DNA of 5,624 bases, taken from assembly GCA_947167415.1 (NCBI GenBank), contig CAMVHY010000105.1:1-5624 (forward strand). Direction: 5' to 3'. The notes under the pieces were generated by a model that made no database searches, was not told the origin of the DNA, and was given only the letters and a program-made list of their open reading frames with translations. Below, in pieces: positions 1-5,582 of this stretch (position 1 is the stretch's first letter; the number at the start of each line of letters is the position of its first letter). This DNA comes from an uncultured Clostridia bacterium (GTDB lineage: Bacteria > Bacillota > Clostridia > Lachnospirales > CAMVHY01). The position numbers and the translations under genes are program-made.

Positions 1-36
1 AGCCACCGCATAAAAATTGTGGGGGAACTTACATGA
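1..36 (+). CDS. C-terminal end of an unidentified upstream gene (partial)
   Basis: In frame 1 the first 33 bases read SHRIKIVGELT and end at TGA (34-36). The stop overlaps the recJ start codon as ATGA, a common arrangement for translationally coupled genes, which is the main reason to believe the frame. The fragment is too short to identify. In Bacillota the gene before recJ is often a Sec translocase subunit (secF or secDF), but nothing in these 11 residues confirms that. It could also be chance open frame at the contig edge. Confidence 0.35.
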   Translation, partial: SHRIKIVGELT

Positions 37-1835
37 AAACCTGGATCATTAAAAAAAATTACATAAATTTGGATCTGATGATCAGAACTTTAAAAATCGA
101 TTATGATTTGGCAAATCTTTTAGCCAAACAAAATATTTGTACAAAGAATCAAGCGATAAAATTTCTAAACCCGAAAGAAGAATTTATGTACGATATAAGT
201 TTAATGAAAGATATCGACAAAACAATCGAAATAATCAAAAACGCGATAGAAAAGAAGAAGAAAATTATTATTTTTGGCGATTACGATGTTGATGGCGTAA
301 TGAGCACTGTTATTTTGTACAAAACTTTATCAGTTTTGGATGCCGACGTTGATTTTTATTTGCCTTCGAGAAATACCGACGGTTTTGGTTTAAATATCAA
401 CCTCATAAATAAATTTTATTCCGACGGTGTGAATTTAATAATCACGTGTGACAATGGAATCGTTGCACTCGACGAAATCGCTCTAGCAAAAAAGCTCAGC
501 ATGCAAGTTGTAGTGATTGATCATCACTTTCCAAATACAAACCAAAACGATTTTAAAGATGTTCTTCCGCTCGCCGATGCAATAATTGATAATAAACAAC
601 AGCAATGTAATTACCCATTTAAAATGCTATGCGCCGCCGGAATGGCGTACGAAGTTTACAGATGTATTCTATCAAAAAATATTTTAAATGTCAAGCATAA
701 AAACAATTTTTATTTAAAAAATGACCTATTAATTTTTTCAACGATTGGAACTTTATGTGATGTTGTTGATTTAAAAGAAAATAATAGAATTATTACGACG
801 CTTGGATTAAAGCTGATTAACGAAAAAAAAATAAAAAATAAAGGGCTAATAGAATTATTAAAGCTAAATAATTTGTATGATAAAAAAATTTCTGCTGAAG
901 ATATAAGTTTTATTGTTGGACCGTGTATAAATGCGTGCGGAAGATTGGAAACAGCAAATTTGGCAATAAAATTATTTTTGTCTGAAGATGATCAAGAAAT
1001 AAAACAAACGGCAAAAAAAATTTTTGATTTGAATAATAAAAGAAAAATCATGACGCGAGATGCATGTGAAGAAATTTTTTTTGATTTAGAAAATAATTAT
1101 GATCCAAAAAATCATCCCGTTATTATTTATTACAATCCAAATGTAAATGAAAGTATTGCCGGAATTATTGCAGGCCGTATAAAAGAAAAATATTTTCATC
1201 CCGTAATTTTTTTTACTGATAGTAACGAAAAAGAAATTATAAAAGGATCTGCGCGTTCGATTGAAAGTTATAATATTTTTGATGAGCTACAGAAATTTCA
1301 AGAGTTATTTATAAAATTTGGTGGACATAAATTAGCGGCAGGGATGTCTATGCTAAAAAAAAATTTGGATATTTTAGACATGAAATTAAATTCGAATTGC
1401 AAATTAAACGAAAATGATTTTATTGAGAAAATAGAGATTAACGATGAAATTGATTTTAAAAAAATAAATTTTGCCTTTTTAAATAAAATAAATTTGCTTG
1501 CACCATTTGGACATGAAAATAGAAAACCGTTATTTATGTCGCGCAAAGTAAAAGTCAAAAAAATAAATGCGTCGTCAGAAAAAAATTTTGTTATTTTTGA
1601 GTTAGAGCAAAATCAAAAATTAATTAAAGCGATCGGTTTTGGTTTATATAATTATTTTTGCGAGCAACTTAAAATTTATTTTGATAGCTATATTTATACA
1701 AAAATTTTAAACGGCTATTTAAATGATATTGATTTATTTTTAGATATTGTTTATAGTATCGAAGCAAATGAATTTAATAAGAAAATTTATTTGCAGTTGC
1801 GATTAAAAGATTTTAGATTAGCGAAGGAGTTTTAA
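33..1835 (+). CDS. recJ: Single-stranded-DNA-specific exonuclease RecJ
   Basis: RecJ degrades single-stranded DNA 5' to 3' in RecF-pathway recombination, mismatch repair and base excision repair; it is a cytoplasmic metal-dependent DHH phosphoesterase. All core motifs are visible: DYDVDG (83-88), TCDNG (138-142), the DHH signature IDHH (162-165) and the metal-binding stretch TLCDVVD (240-246). GPCINACGRLE (296-306) follows. The DHHA1 half contains NESIAGIIAGR (372-382), SARSI (406-410) and the GGH motif FGGHKLAAGM (429-438). Residues from about 485 resemble the C-terminal OB-fold (LLAPFGHENRKP). At 600 residues it has the short form usual in clostridia and E. coli (577) rather than the longer Bacillus form. 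The start at 33 is supported by GGGGGA at 21-26, six bases upstream. It overlaps the upstream gene by four bases and lies two bases before apt, so it is probably transcribed with both. No key residue is missing. Confidence 0.96.
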   Translation: MKTWIIKKNYINLDLMIRTLKIDYDLANLLAKQNICTKNQAIKFLNPKEEFMYDISLMKDIDKTIEIIKNAIEKKKKIIIFGDYDVDGVMSTVILYKTLSVLDADVDFYLPSRNTDGFGLNINLINKFYSDGVNLIITCDNGIVALDEIALAKKLSMQVVVIDHHFPNTNQNDFKDVLPLADAIIDNKQQQCNYPFKMLCAAGMAYEVYRCILSKNILNVKHKNNFYLKNDLLIFSTIGTLCDVVDLKENNRIITTLGLKLINEKKIKNKGLIELLKLNNLYDKKISAEDISFIVGPCINACGRLETANLAIKLFLSEDDQEIKQTAKKIFDLNNKRKIMTRDACEEIFFDLENNYDPKNHPVIIYYNPNVNESIAGIIAGRIKEKYFHPVIFFTDSNEKEIIKGSARSIESYNIFDELQKFQELFIKFGGHKLAAGMSMLKKNLDILDMKLNSNCKLNENDFIEKIEINDEIDFKKINFAFLNKINLLAPFGHENRKPLFMSRKVKVKKINASSEKNFVIFELEQNQKLIKAIGFGLYNYFCEQLKIYFDSYIYTKILNGYLNDIDLFLDIVYSIEANEFNKKIYLQLRLKDFRLAKEF

Positions 1836-1837
1836 AA

Positions 1838-2368
1838 ATGAGTATTGATTTATTAGAGATAAAAAATAAAATAAGGAAAATAAATGATTTTCCCAAGAAA
1901 GGGATTTTATTTTATGACATAACGACAGTTTTAAATTCGCCGGAGCATTTAAGATTTATAATAGATGAGATGGCAAAAAAAGTTATTGGTTTAGATTTTG
2001 ATTTAATAATTTGTCCAGAGTCACGTGGATTTATTTTTGGTGTGCCATTAAGTTATAAATTAAATAAAGGATTTGTTCCTGCGAGGAAACCCGGAAAGTT
2101 ACCTTATACAAGCGTGAGTAAACCGTATGCTTTAGAATATGGGACCAATTCGATCGAGATGCATATTGATGCAGTAAAACCAAATCAAAAAGTTTTGATA
2201 GTTGACGATTTACTTGCGACAGGCGGAACTTATAGAGTTTTGGCGGAATTAATAGAAGAAATTGGAGGTAAAGTAACAGGATTTTTATCTTTGATAGAAC
2301 TAAAAAATTTGGATGGCAGGAAAAATTTGGCTGGGTACAATAATATTTTTTCGTTGATTGAGTTTTAG
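1838..2368 (+). CDS. apt: Adenine phosphoribosyltransferase
   Basis: Apt converts adenine and PRPP to AMP and pyrophosphate, the one-step purine salvage reaction in the cytoplasm. The protein is 176 residues, normal for the family (about 170-180). Visible signatures are FPKKGILFYDITT (18-30), ESRGFIFG (61-68), the flexible-loop region ARKPGKLPY (82-90), the catalytic EYG (100-102) and the PRPP-binding loop VLIVDDLLATGGT (119-131), with both acidic residues and the TGGT turn intact. The ribosome binding site AGGAG (1825-1829) lies inside the last codons of recJ, eight bases before ATG, so translation of apt is probably coupled to recJ. recJ followed by apt is a classic Bacillota order (then relA), but relA is not here; 104 bases downstream an IS remnant begins. 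I see no good intrinsic terminator directly after the gene. Confidence 0.97.
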   Translation: MSIDLLEIKNKIRKINDFPKKGILFYDITTVLNSPEHLRFIIDEMAKKVIGLDFDLIICPESRGFIFGVPLSYKLNKGFVPARKPGKLPYTSVSKPYALEYGTNSIEMHIDAVKPNQKVLIVDDLLATGGTYRVLAELIEEIGGKVTGFLSLIELKNLDGRKNLAGYNNIFSLIEF

Positions 2369-2426
2369 ATTTTATGCGATTTGAATATCTATGGAGTAAA
2401 TTTATATATTTTTTGTTCCTGTTTGT

Positions 2427-2452
2427 TTTTATAAAAGTCTATTTTATAAAAG
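2427..2452. repeat. Short direct repeat of a palindromic 11-mer
   Basis: TTTTATAAAAG occurs at 2427-2437 and again at 2442-2452, spaced 15 bases start to start. The first ten bases are themselves a palindrome. It sits between apt and the left end of the IS remnant. Two half-turn-and-a-half spaced palindromes can be a protein-binding site, but in DNA this rich in A and T chance is a fair explanation. Confidence 0.4.
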
Positions 2453-2472
2453 AGAGATTTTTGTGCGAGTTG

Positions 2473-2493
2473 TTTTAGGTGGCATTAACATAA
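2473..2493 (+). repeat. Left terminal inverted repeat of the IS remnant
   Basis: This 21-mer begins TTTTAGGTGGC and ends TTAACATAA. The reverse complement of 3069-3089 begins TTTTAGGTAGC and ends TTTACATAA. The two agree at 19 of 21 positions (differences at the 9th and 15th). Both lie just outside the transposase remnant. Confidence 0.85.
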
Positions 2494-2524
2494 GATAAAA
2501 ATAAATTGACCCAAAAGAAAAAAG

Positions 2525-3076
2525 ATGGATATGACACTGGCAAAAACACAATATAAAAAGTTAGAGGGATTAATACCGATAACAAGGAAACTGGCGAAGA
2601 TATCAAACTGCAGATTCATGTGTGCATAAAGAATGCTTGCGAATGTAGAGCACGACCGAAAAAATATGGAAAGCGGTACACAATTTATACGAAATTTAGC
2701 AAATGATCAAAGAATAGTATGATTGCCAAAACTATTGTTTTTTTCTTTAAAGCCTTATTTTAGAAGCTATGAAAAAGCAAAAACTGCTTAATGAAGAGAG
2801 TTATATACTCTTTATGGATAGATAAAGCTTATGGATGTAATAAAACCCTAGTTTTAGCTAAGGATCACGGACTTTTTACAGTTGTTCCACCTAAAAAAAA
2901 TCGTAAATCCCATTGGATTTACGACAAACATCTTTATAAACAACGTAACAATATCGAACGATGTTTCCTAAGATTAGAACGTTTTAGAAAAGTTTGTACT
3001 CGTCATGATAAGCTTGATCCTATTTTTTATTTCTAATATATCCCTTGCTTTTATTTTTGATTTGCTTTTTATGTAA
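2525..3076 (+). pseudogene. IS5-superfamily transposase, broken (frameshifts, stops, deletion)
   Basis: Three pieces reassemble into one transposase. Piece 1 (2525-2626, stop at 2627) reads TQYKKLEGLIPITRKLAKIS, the N-terminal helical region. After a frame change near 2623, piece 2 reads CRARPKKYGKRYTIYTKFSK, a stop, then SKNSMIAKT, matching the usual GCKWRALPKKYG...FSRWSKNG block with TGA at the expected Trp codon (2704); further stops fall at 2761 and 2770. The middle, with the first catalytic Asp, is deleted. The same frame resumes from about 2815 with IDKAYG (second Asp), VVPPKKNRK, and Y-x2-R-x3-E (YKQRNNIE) carrying the catalytic Glu; the Lys expected seven residues later is Glu. After another frameshift near 3030, ISLAFIFDLLFM finishes the protein at TAA 3074-3076. 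An 81-residue open stretch (2791-3036) is not a gene of its own. Exact IS group is uncertain; the IS427-like group fits best from memory. Confidence 0.88.
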
Positions 3077-3089
3077 ATGCTACCTAAAA
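3069..3089 (-). repeat. Right terminal inverted repeat of the IS remnant
   Basis: This is the inverted partner of 2473-2493, matching at 19 of 21 positions. It overlaps the last two codons of the transposase remnant, and its outer A-run forms the start of the terminator stem at 3086. Confidence 0.85.
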
Positions 3090-3122
3090 AAAACAGCTTA
3101 TAAAAATATAAGTCGTTTTTTT
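3086..3122. terminator. Bidirectional intrinsic terminator between the IS remnant and minE
   Basis: The stem pairs CTTATA (3097-3102) with TATAAG (3107-3112) across an AAAA loop, then a G-T wobble, an A-C mismatch, a C-G pair and seven A-T pairs (3087-3093 with 3116-3122). Read on the + strand it ends in GTTTTTTT; read on the - strand it also ends in a run of T. It lies between convergent units, about 95 bases after the minE stop, so its main job is probably to end the minD-minE transcript, and it would also stop + strand reading from apt. Few G-C pairs make it weaker than a typical terminator. Confidence 0.7.
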
Positions 3123-3217
3123 GTTTAGATACATAAAATTTGACATTGGAATTACATTCATGCTTTTTCACCTTTCTCTACCAAATTTTTTTAAATCAAT
3201 TATCCATTTGATTAACG

Positions 3218-3520
3218 TTAGTTAACAGAAACTTTACGCATTTTTTTGATCGGGATATTTGCGCATAAAACAGAAACTGCAGCGTCATTTTTACTATCAG
3301 AATCAAACTTATTAGAAATTTCGATATTTAACTCTCCGTCCAACTCCACATATTTTTTTATTACTTGAATAATATCATTTTTCAGTGCTTCAATTATATC
3401 TCCTTGACAATCTGCACGGTCGTGAACCAAAACCAATTTTAATCTGCTTTTTGCAATATTGCCAGAATTTCCCGAGCCTTTAAATAAATTGCTCAAATTA
3501 TTTAATACATTTTTTAACAT
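3218..3520 (-). CDS. minE: Cell division topological specificity factor MinE
   Basis: MinE binds membrane-bound MinD, stimulates its ATPase and drives the pole-to-pole or ring dynamics that keep the division inhibitor away from midcell. The 100-residue protein has the full layout: an N-terminal amphipathic membrane-targeting segment MLKNVLNNLSNLF (1-13), the MinD-contact region AKSRLKLVLVHDRA (23-36), and the dimerisation domain (about 38-90) with DIIEALKNDIIQVIKKYVEL and a degenerate middle (KFDSDSKNDAA) before the last strand AVSVLCANIPI. The contact motif RLKLVLVHDRA is the clostridial form. AGGAGA (3526-3531) lies five bases before ATG. It starts 13 bases after the minD stop, so the two are surely cotranscribed. 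The acidic Ser/Asp-rich insert at 72-79 is a little longer than I expect, but such loops vary. The gene looks intact. Confidence 0.93.
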   Translation of the reverse strand: MLKNVLNNLSNLFKGSGNSGNIAKSRLKLVLVHDRADCQGDIIEALKNDIIQVIKKYVELDGELNIEISNKFDSDSKNDAAVSVLCANIPIKKMRKVSVN

Positions 3521-3533
3521 TTTTTTCTCCTTT

Positions 3534-4334
3534 TTACGATTTTTTTAGTTTAAAAAAATTTTTTATTGCCGTAAAAAAATTATCTGTACGATTAAAATCC
3601 ATAATTTCGATTTTTTGTCCTAAAATTCGATTTACAATATTGTTAAAAGCCCGTCCAGCGCGCGAATTTAAATTTGTAACTGCAGGTTCACCCTTATTTG
3701 TGGACACAACAATAACTTCGTCATCTGGTACAACTCCTAAAACATCTATCGATAAAATATCTTTCACATCCTCAACTGTCATCATATCACCGCGTTTAAC
3801 CATGTCCAATCTTAATCTATTTAAAATTAACATCGGATTATTTAATTCATTTGCTTCTAATAAACCGATAATCCTATCAGCATCACGAACGGCTGAAATT
3901 TCTGGCGTAGTTACAATAATTGCTCTGTCGGCGCCAGCAATTGCATTCTTAAACCCTTGTTCGATACCTGCTGGACAATCTATGATTACATAATCAAATT
4001 CTTCTTTTAGGATACTACACAATTTTCGCATTTGCTCTGGACTCACCGCATCTTTGTCGCGCGTTTGTGCCGCTGGTAAAAGATACAAATCTCCAAATCT
4101 TTTATCTCTAATCAAAGATTGCTTATATCTACAAATTCCTTCGACTACATCAACCAAATTATAAACAATTCGATTTTCCAAACCCAACATAACATCGAGA
4201 TTTCTTAATCCAATATCCATATCAAGTAAAACAACCCTTTTCTTAGCTATCGCTAAACCTGTTCCAATATTTGCTGAGTTAGTTGTTTTGCCAACTCCAC
4301 CTTTTCCTGATGTTATAACAATAACTTCGCCCAT
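3534..4334 (-). CDS. minD: Septum site-determining ATPase MinD
   Basis: MinD is a ParA/MinD-family ATPase that dimerises with ATP on the inner membrane, normally recruits the FtsZ inhibitor MinC, and is released by MinE. The deviant Walker A motif GKGGVGKT (10-17) has both Lys residues; DMDIGLRNLD (38-47) and VIIDCPAG (116-123) supply the switch I and Walker B acidic residues. Other family hallmarks are GLENRIVYNLVDVVEG (51-66), LLPAAQTRDK (85-94), TTPEISAVRDADR (142-154) and STNKGEPAV (211-219). The C-terminal DNFFTAIKNFFKLKKS (251-266) is an amphipathic, Lys-rich membrane-targeting helix. At 266 residues it has family length. AGGGGGA (4341-4347) is the ribosome binding site, six bases before ATG. 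minC, which usually precedes minD, is missing from the 755 bases upstream; instead a likely promoter lies there, so minD seems to head its own two-gene transcript. Confidence 0.97.
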   Translation of the reverse strand: MGEVIVITSGKGGVGKTTNSANIGTGLAIAKKRVVLLDMDIGLRNLDVMLGLENRIVYNLVDVVEGICRYKQSLIRDKRFGDLYLLPAAQTRDKDAVSPEQMRKLCSILKEEFDYVIIDCPAGIEQGFKNAIAGADRAIIVTTPEISAVRDADRIIGLLEANELNNPMLILNRLRLDMVKRGDMMTVEDVKDILSIDVLGVVPDDEVIVVSTNKGEPAVTNLNSRAGRAFNNIVNRILGQKIEIMDFNRTDNFFTAIKNFFKLKKS

Positions 4335-4354
4335 TTATTTTCCCCCTAAAAAAA

Positions 4355-4368
4355 ATATTAATTAATAT
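4355..4368. promoter_or_regulatory. 14-bp perfect AT palindrome in the minD leader
   Basis: ATATTAATTAATAT is a perfect inverted repeat lying seven bases upstream of the minD ribosome binding site and downstream of the predicted minD promoter. Its position would suit an operator or an RNA hairpin, but it is only A and T in an A+T region, so chance cannot be excluded. Confidence 0.3.
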
Positions 4369-4391
4369 ATCATAAACCTAATACAAAATTA

Positions 4392-4421
4392 AGCATAAAA
4401 CCATAAAAAAAAATATGTCAA
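4392..4421 (-). promoter_or_regulatory. Likely sigma-70/sigma-A type promoter of minD-minE
   Basis: On the - strand a perfect TTGACA (4421-4416) is followed after 18 bases by TATGCT (4397-4392), which matches the -10 consensus at four of six positions. Transcription would begin near 4385 and leave a leader of about 50 bases before minD. An in-place promoter fits the absence of minC upstream. The long T-run in the spacer and the imperfect -10 keep this moderate. Confidence 0.5.
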
Positions 4422-4523
4422 GAAAATACAAAAAACGTAAGTGTAAATTTATATTTTTAGCATCAGCAAATGACATGATAAAAATATATATAAATATAAA
4501 AAATTATTTTTGATACTAACCTT

Positions 4524-4550
4524 AGAGTCTATAGAGTCTATAGAGTCTAT
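4524..4550. repeat. Three tandem copies of a 9-bp unit
   Basis: AGAGTCTAT is repeated exactly three times (4524-4532, 4533-4541, 4542-4550) with one further matching T before it. Each unit junction contains TAGAGTCTA, a small inverted repeat with 4-bp arms around a central G. The array stands about 30 bases before the second transposase fragment. It may be a replication-slippage microsatellite or a site for a repeat-binding protein; copy number probably varies between strains. Confidence 0.9.
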
Positions 4551-4580
4551 TTAATAACAATTCAAAAAACACAAAATAGC

Positions 4581-4751
4581 TATCCCGCCGGGAAATCCAA
4601 ACGAAATTTTGATTTTGATTTATATTGTTTGCATCATATTGTCGAAAATACATTTTTGAAATTTAAGCATTGGCGTGGCATTGCTATCCGTCATTTTAAA
4701 GCTTCTGTTTTTTTCCGTGCTTTTTTTGTTCGTGCTATTTCCCTGTCTCTT
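4581..4751 (+). pseudogene. C-terminal fragment of a second IS5-superfamily transposase
   Basis: The frame reads YPAGKSKRNFDFDLY then CLHHIVENTFLKFK, HWRGIAIRHFKAS and FFVRAISLSL. This matches the usual end of IS5-superfamily DDE transposases: IPxRKSRK, DLYxxRHxVENxFLKxKxWRGIATRYAK and xxIRAIxLWL. The catalytic Glu (codon 4644-4646) sits in a Y-x2-H-x3-E-x6-K signature in which the usual Arg has become His. The N-terminal two thirds of the protein, including both catalytic Asp residues, are missing. The open frame runs on to 4892, but beyond about 4751 it is only T-rich low-complexity sequence. The sequence is clearly a different type from the remnant at 2525-3076 (WRGIA in place of RFRKV). 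The - strand alternative over the same DNA is less convincing. Confidence 0.75.
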
Positions 4752-4805
4752 ACTTCTCTTTCATTTTCTGTTGTCACACGTTTTTTTCTAAAATTATTCT
4801 CTTTA

Positions 4806-4843
4806 AAAAAATTTTGTTTGCTACTTGACAAACAAAAGTTTTT
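4806..4843. terminator. AT-rich stem-loop with terminator-like T-runs on both strands
   Basis: TTTTGTTTG (4812-4820) pairs perfectly with CAAACAAAA (4829-4837) around an 8-base loop. After one A-G mismatch five more A-T pairs follow (4806-4810 with 4839-4843). The + strand continues into TTTTT and the - strand into a run of seven T. It may have been the terminator of the second IS or of a lost gene. Only two G-C pairs are in the stem, so activity is uncertain. Confidence 0.5.
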
Positions 4844-4924
4844 CTTTATCATGTTTTCTGTTTGTTATTTATTGCTTTATTACTTTATTTGATTTTTTAC
4901 GCATTTGTCTATCTTTGTCTACAC

Positions 4925-4981
4925 TCCATTTTTATCTCTACCTCATCTTTTACTTTTATTTTTGATTTGTTTGTTATGTGA
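4925..4981 (+). pseudogene. Extreme C-terminal tail of a third IS5-like transposase
   Basis: The frame reads SIFISTSSFTFIFDLFVM and stops at TGA (4979-4981). It parallels the tail ISNISLAFIFDLLFM of the first remnant. At the DNA level 4953-4982 matches 3048-3077 at 27 of 30 positions, with 17 bases identical in a row. The similarity fades in the terminal repeat beyond, so this is a related but distinct element. Only about 19 codons are recognisable; the upstream part of the gene is gone. Confidence 0.6.
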
Positions 4982-5033
4982 ACCCAACTTAATTGTGTTG
5001 GAACGGATTGTATAAAAATATTTAGATTATATA

Positions 5034-5062
5034 TTGACAAATAAAAAATTTTGTTTTAAAAT
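5034..5062 (+). promoter_or_regulatory. Strong sigma-70/sigma-A type promoter of the last gene
   Basis: A perfect TTGACA (5034-5039) is followed after exactly 17 bases by TAAAAT (5057-5062), five of six matches to the -10 consensus. Transcription should begin near 5069, giving a leader of about 40 bases. The promoter lies 50 bases after the IS tail and drives the gene starting at 5111. Confidence 0.7.
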
Positions 5063-5110
5063 TGTTATTGTTGCTTAATAAATTTTTTTTTGATGGAGGA
5101 AAAAATTGAC

Positions 5111-5582
5111 ATGAATGATATATTAAATAATAATACATTCAATGAAAGTGAAACTAATAATTTGGGTGACAAAAATAGTAAAAAGCTTAAATTATTATAT
5201 GACGAAGAACCTGAAATTGTATCTTATGGAAAATCATCCGCAACAGATATAGGGGATTTTGTGTACTCTTTCATTGAACATTTGTGGACAAGCTGTGGTA
5301 AAATGTCCAACCAAATAAGAGAGTGTTCGATGCAATATACAAATCCACTTATACCAGATTTAACAGATCAACAAATATCTAATTCATTATATAGACGTAA
5401 TATTATTCCCATAAATTTTCCGCCAAGCAGCGATTATAAAGATTTGGGAGGTAGTATTCTATATCTATTACAACATAAAGACCCAAAATTTACTGATGAT
5501 ACATTTTTTGATAAAAACGCCTATAAATCGTGTTTGGAACATGATGAAGAGTATAAATTATCGCAAGATAGAAATCAGTATG
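5111..5582 (+). CDS. Unrecognised protein, 3' end missing
   Basis: I do not recognise this protein. The start at ATG 5111 is chosen because GGAGG (5095-5099) lies 11 bases before it; the in-frame TTG and ATG at 5090 and 5093 lie at or before that site and have no ribosome binding site of their own. About 157 residues are genuine. The N-terminus is polar and rich in Asn, Lys and Asp (NDILNNNTFNESETNN), followed by LLYDEEPEIVSYGKS, a possible short helix DIGDFVYSFIEHLWTSCGKM, then a mixed region with RRNIIPINFPPSSDYKDLGG and KDPKFTDDTFFDKNAYKSC. There is no signal peptide, membrane helix, coiled coil or repeat, and four Cys are scattered without a metal-site pattern. Base composition and A-ending codons match the neighbours, so recent transfer is not obvious. 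It has its own strong promoter. The true C-terminus is unknown because the contig ends in adapter sequence; the stop at 5603-5605 is not real. Confidence 0.75.

Larger units (their letters stand above)
2473..3089 (+). mobile_element. Degenerate IS5-superfamily insertion sequence
   Basis: The element is bounded by 21-bp terminal inverted repeats and contains a broken DDE transposase gene in the + orientation. At about 617 bp it is shorter than a working element of this kind (commonly about 800-900 bp), which agrees with an internal deletion that removed the middle of the transposase, including the first catalytic Asp. The inverted repeats may extend outward (GAGTTG at 2467-2472 against CAGCTT at 3094-3099) if a run of T in the right end expanded by four bases. 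The exact ends and any target-site duplication cannot be fixed by eye. It lies just after apt where relA is often found. It cannot encode its own transposition. Confidence 0.85.
4335..5089. other. Gene-free spacer with decayed IS fragments
   Basis: These 755 bases between divergent minD and the last gene hold no intact gene. The part next to minD (to about 4520) is nearly pure A+T and carries the minD promoter. From 4523 come a triple 9-bp repeat, two unrelated transposase fragments, a stem-loop, and finally the promoter of the downstream gene. From about 4680 to 4975 the + strand is strikingly rich in pyrimidines, especially T, as expected of hydrophobic transposase tails or of decayed DNA. 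No tRNA or known RNA gene is evident. Confidence 0.7.

Noticed and set aside
1298..1558. A - strand open frame of 86 codons inside recJ
   Set aside because: It is an antisense shadow of conserved RecJ coding sequence, Phe/Ser/Lys-rich, with no ribosome binding site.
2704..2706. TGA at a conserved Trp position, suggesting a code where TGA means Trp
   Set aside because: The same pseudogene has other stops, frameshifts and lost Trp residues. The intact genes use TGG for Trp and contain no internal TGA.
2791..3036. An apparent 81-residue stand-alone protein
   Set aside because: It is the C-terminal third of the broken transposase. Upstream homology continues in the same frame through stop codons, so it is not an independent gene.
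3140..3145. TTGACA as a + strand promoter element
   Set aside because: No -10 box follows at 16-18 bases, and it would read into the convergent minE.
2974..3171. A - strand open frame of 65 codons between the IS remnant and minE
   Set aside because: It runs across the inverted repeat, the terminator hairpin and the transposase tail and has low-complexity content.
3640..3993. A + strand open frame of 117 codons inside minD
   Set aside because: It lies opposite highly conserved MinD motifs and resembles no protein I know; it is a shadow.
4524..4550. Possible CRISPR array
   Set aside because: The units are 9 bases and directly adjacent without spacers, and no cas gene is present.
4691..4852. 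A - strand open frame of 53 codons, rich in Lys, Glu and Arg (ends KKARKKTEALK)
   Set aside because: It has no ribosome binding site, and its C-terminal half overlaps + strand sequence that matches a transposase better. The Lys/Glu richness simply reflects pyrimidine-rich DNA on the + strand.
4984..5001. Inverted repeat CCAAC ... GTTGG after the third transposase tail
   Set aside because: The stem is only five pairs with a poor loop and no T-run; it is more likely part of the diverged IS end.
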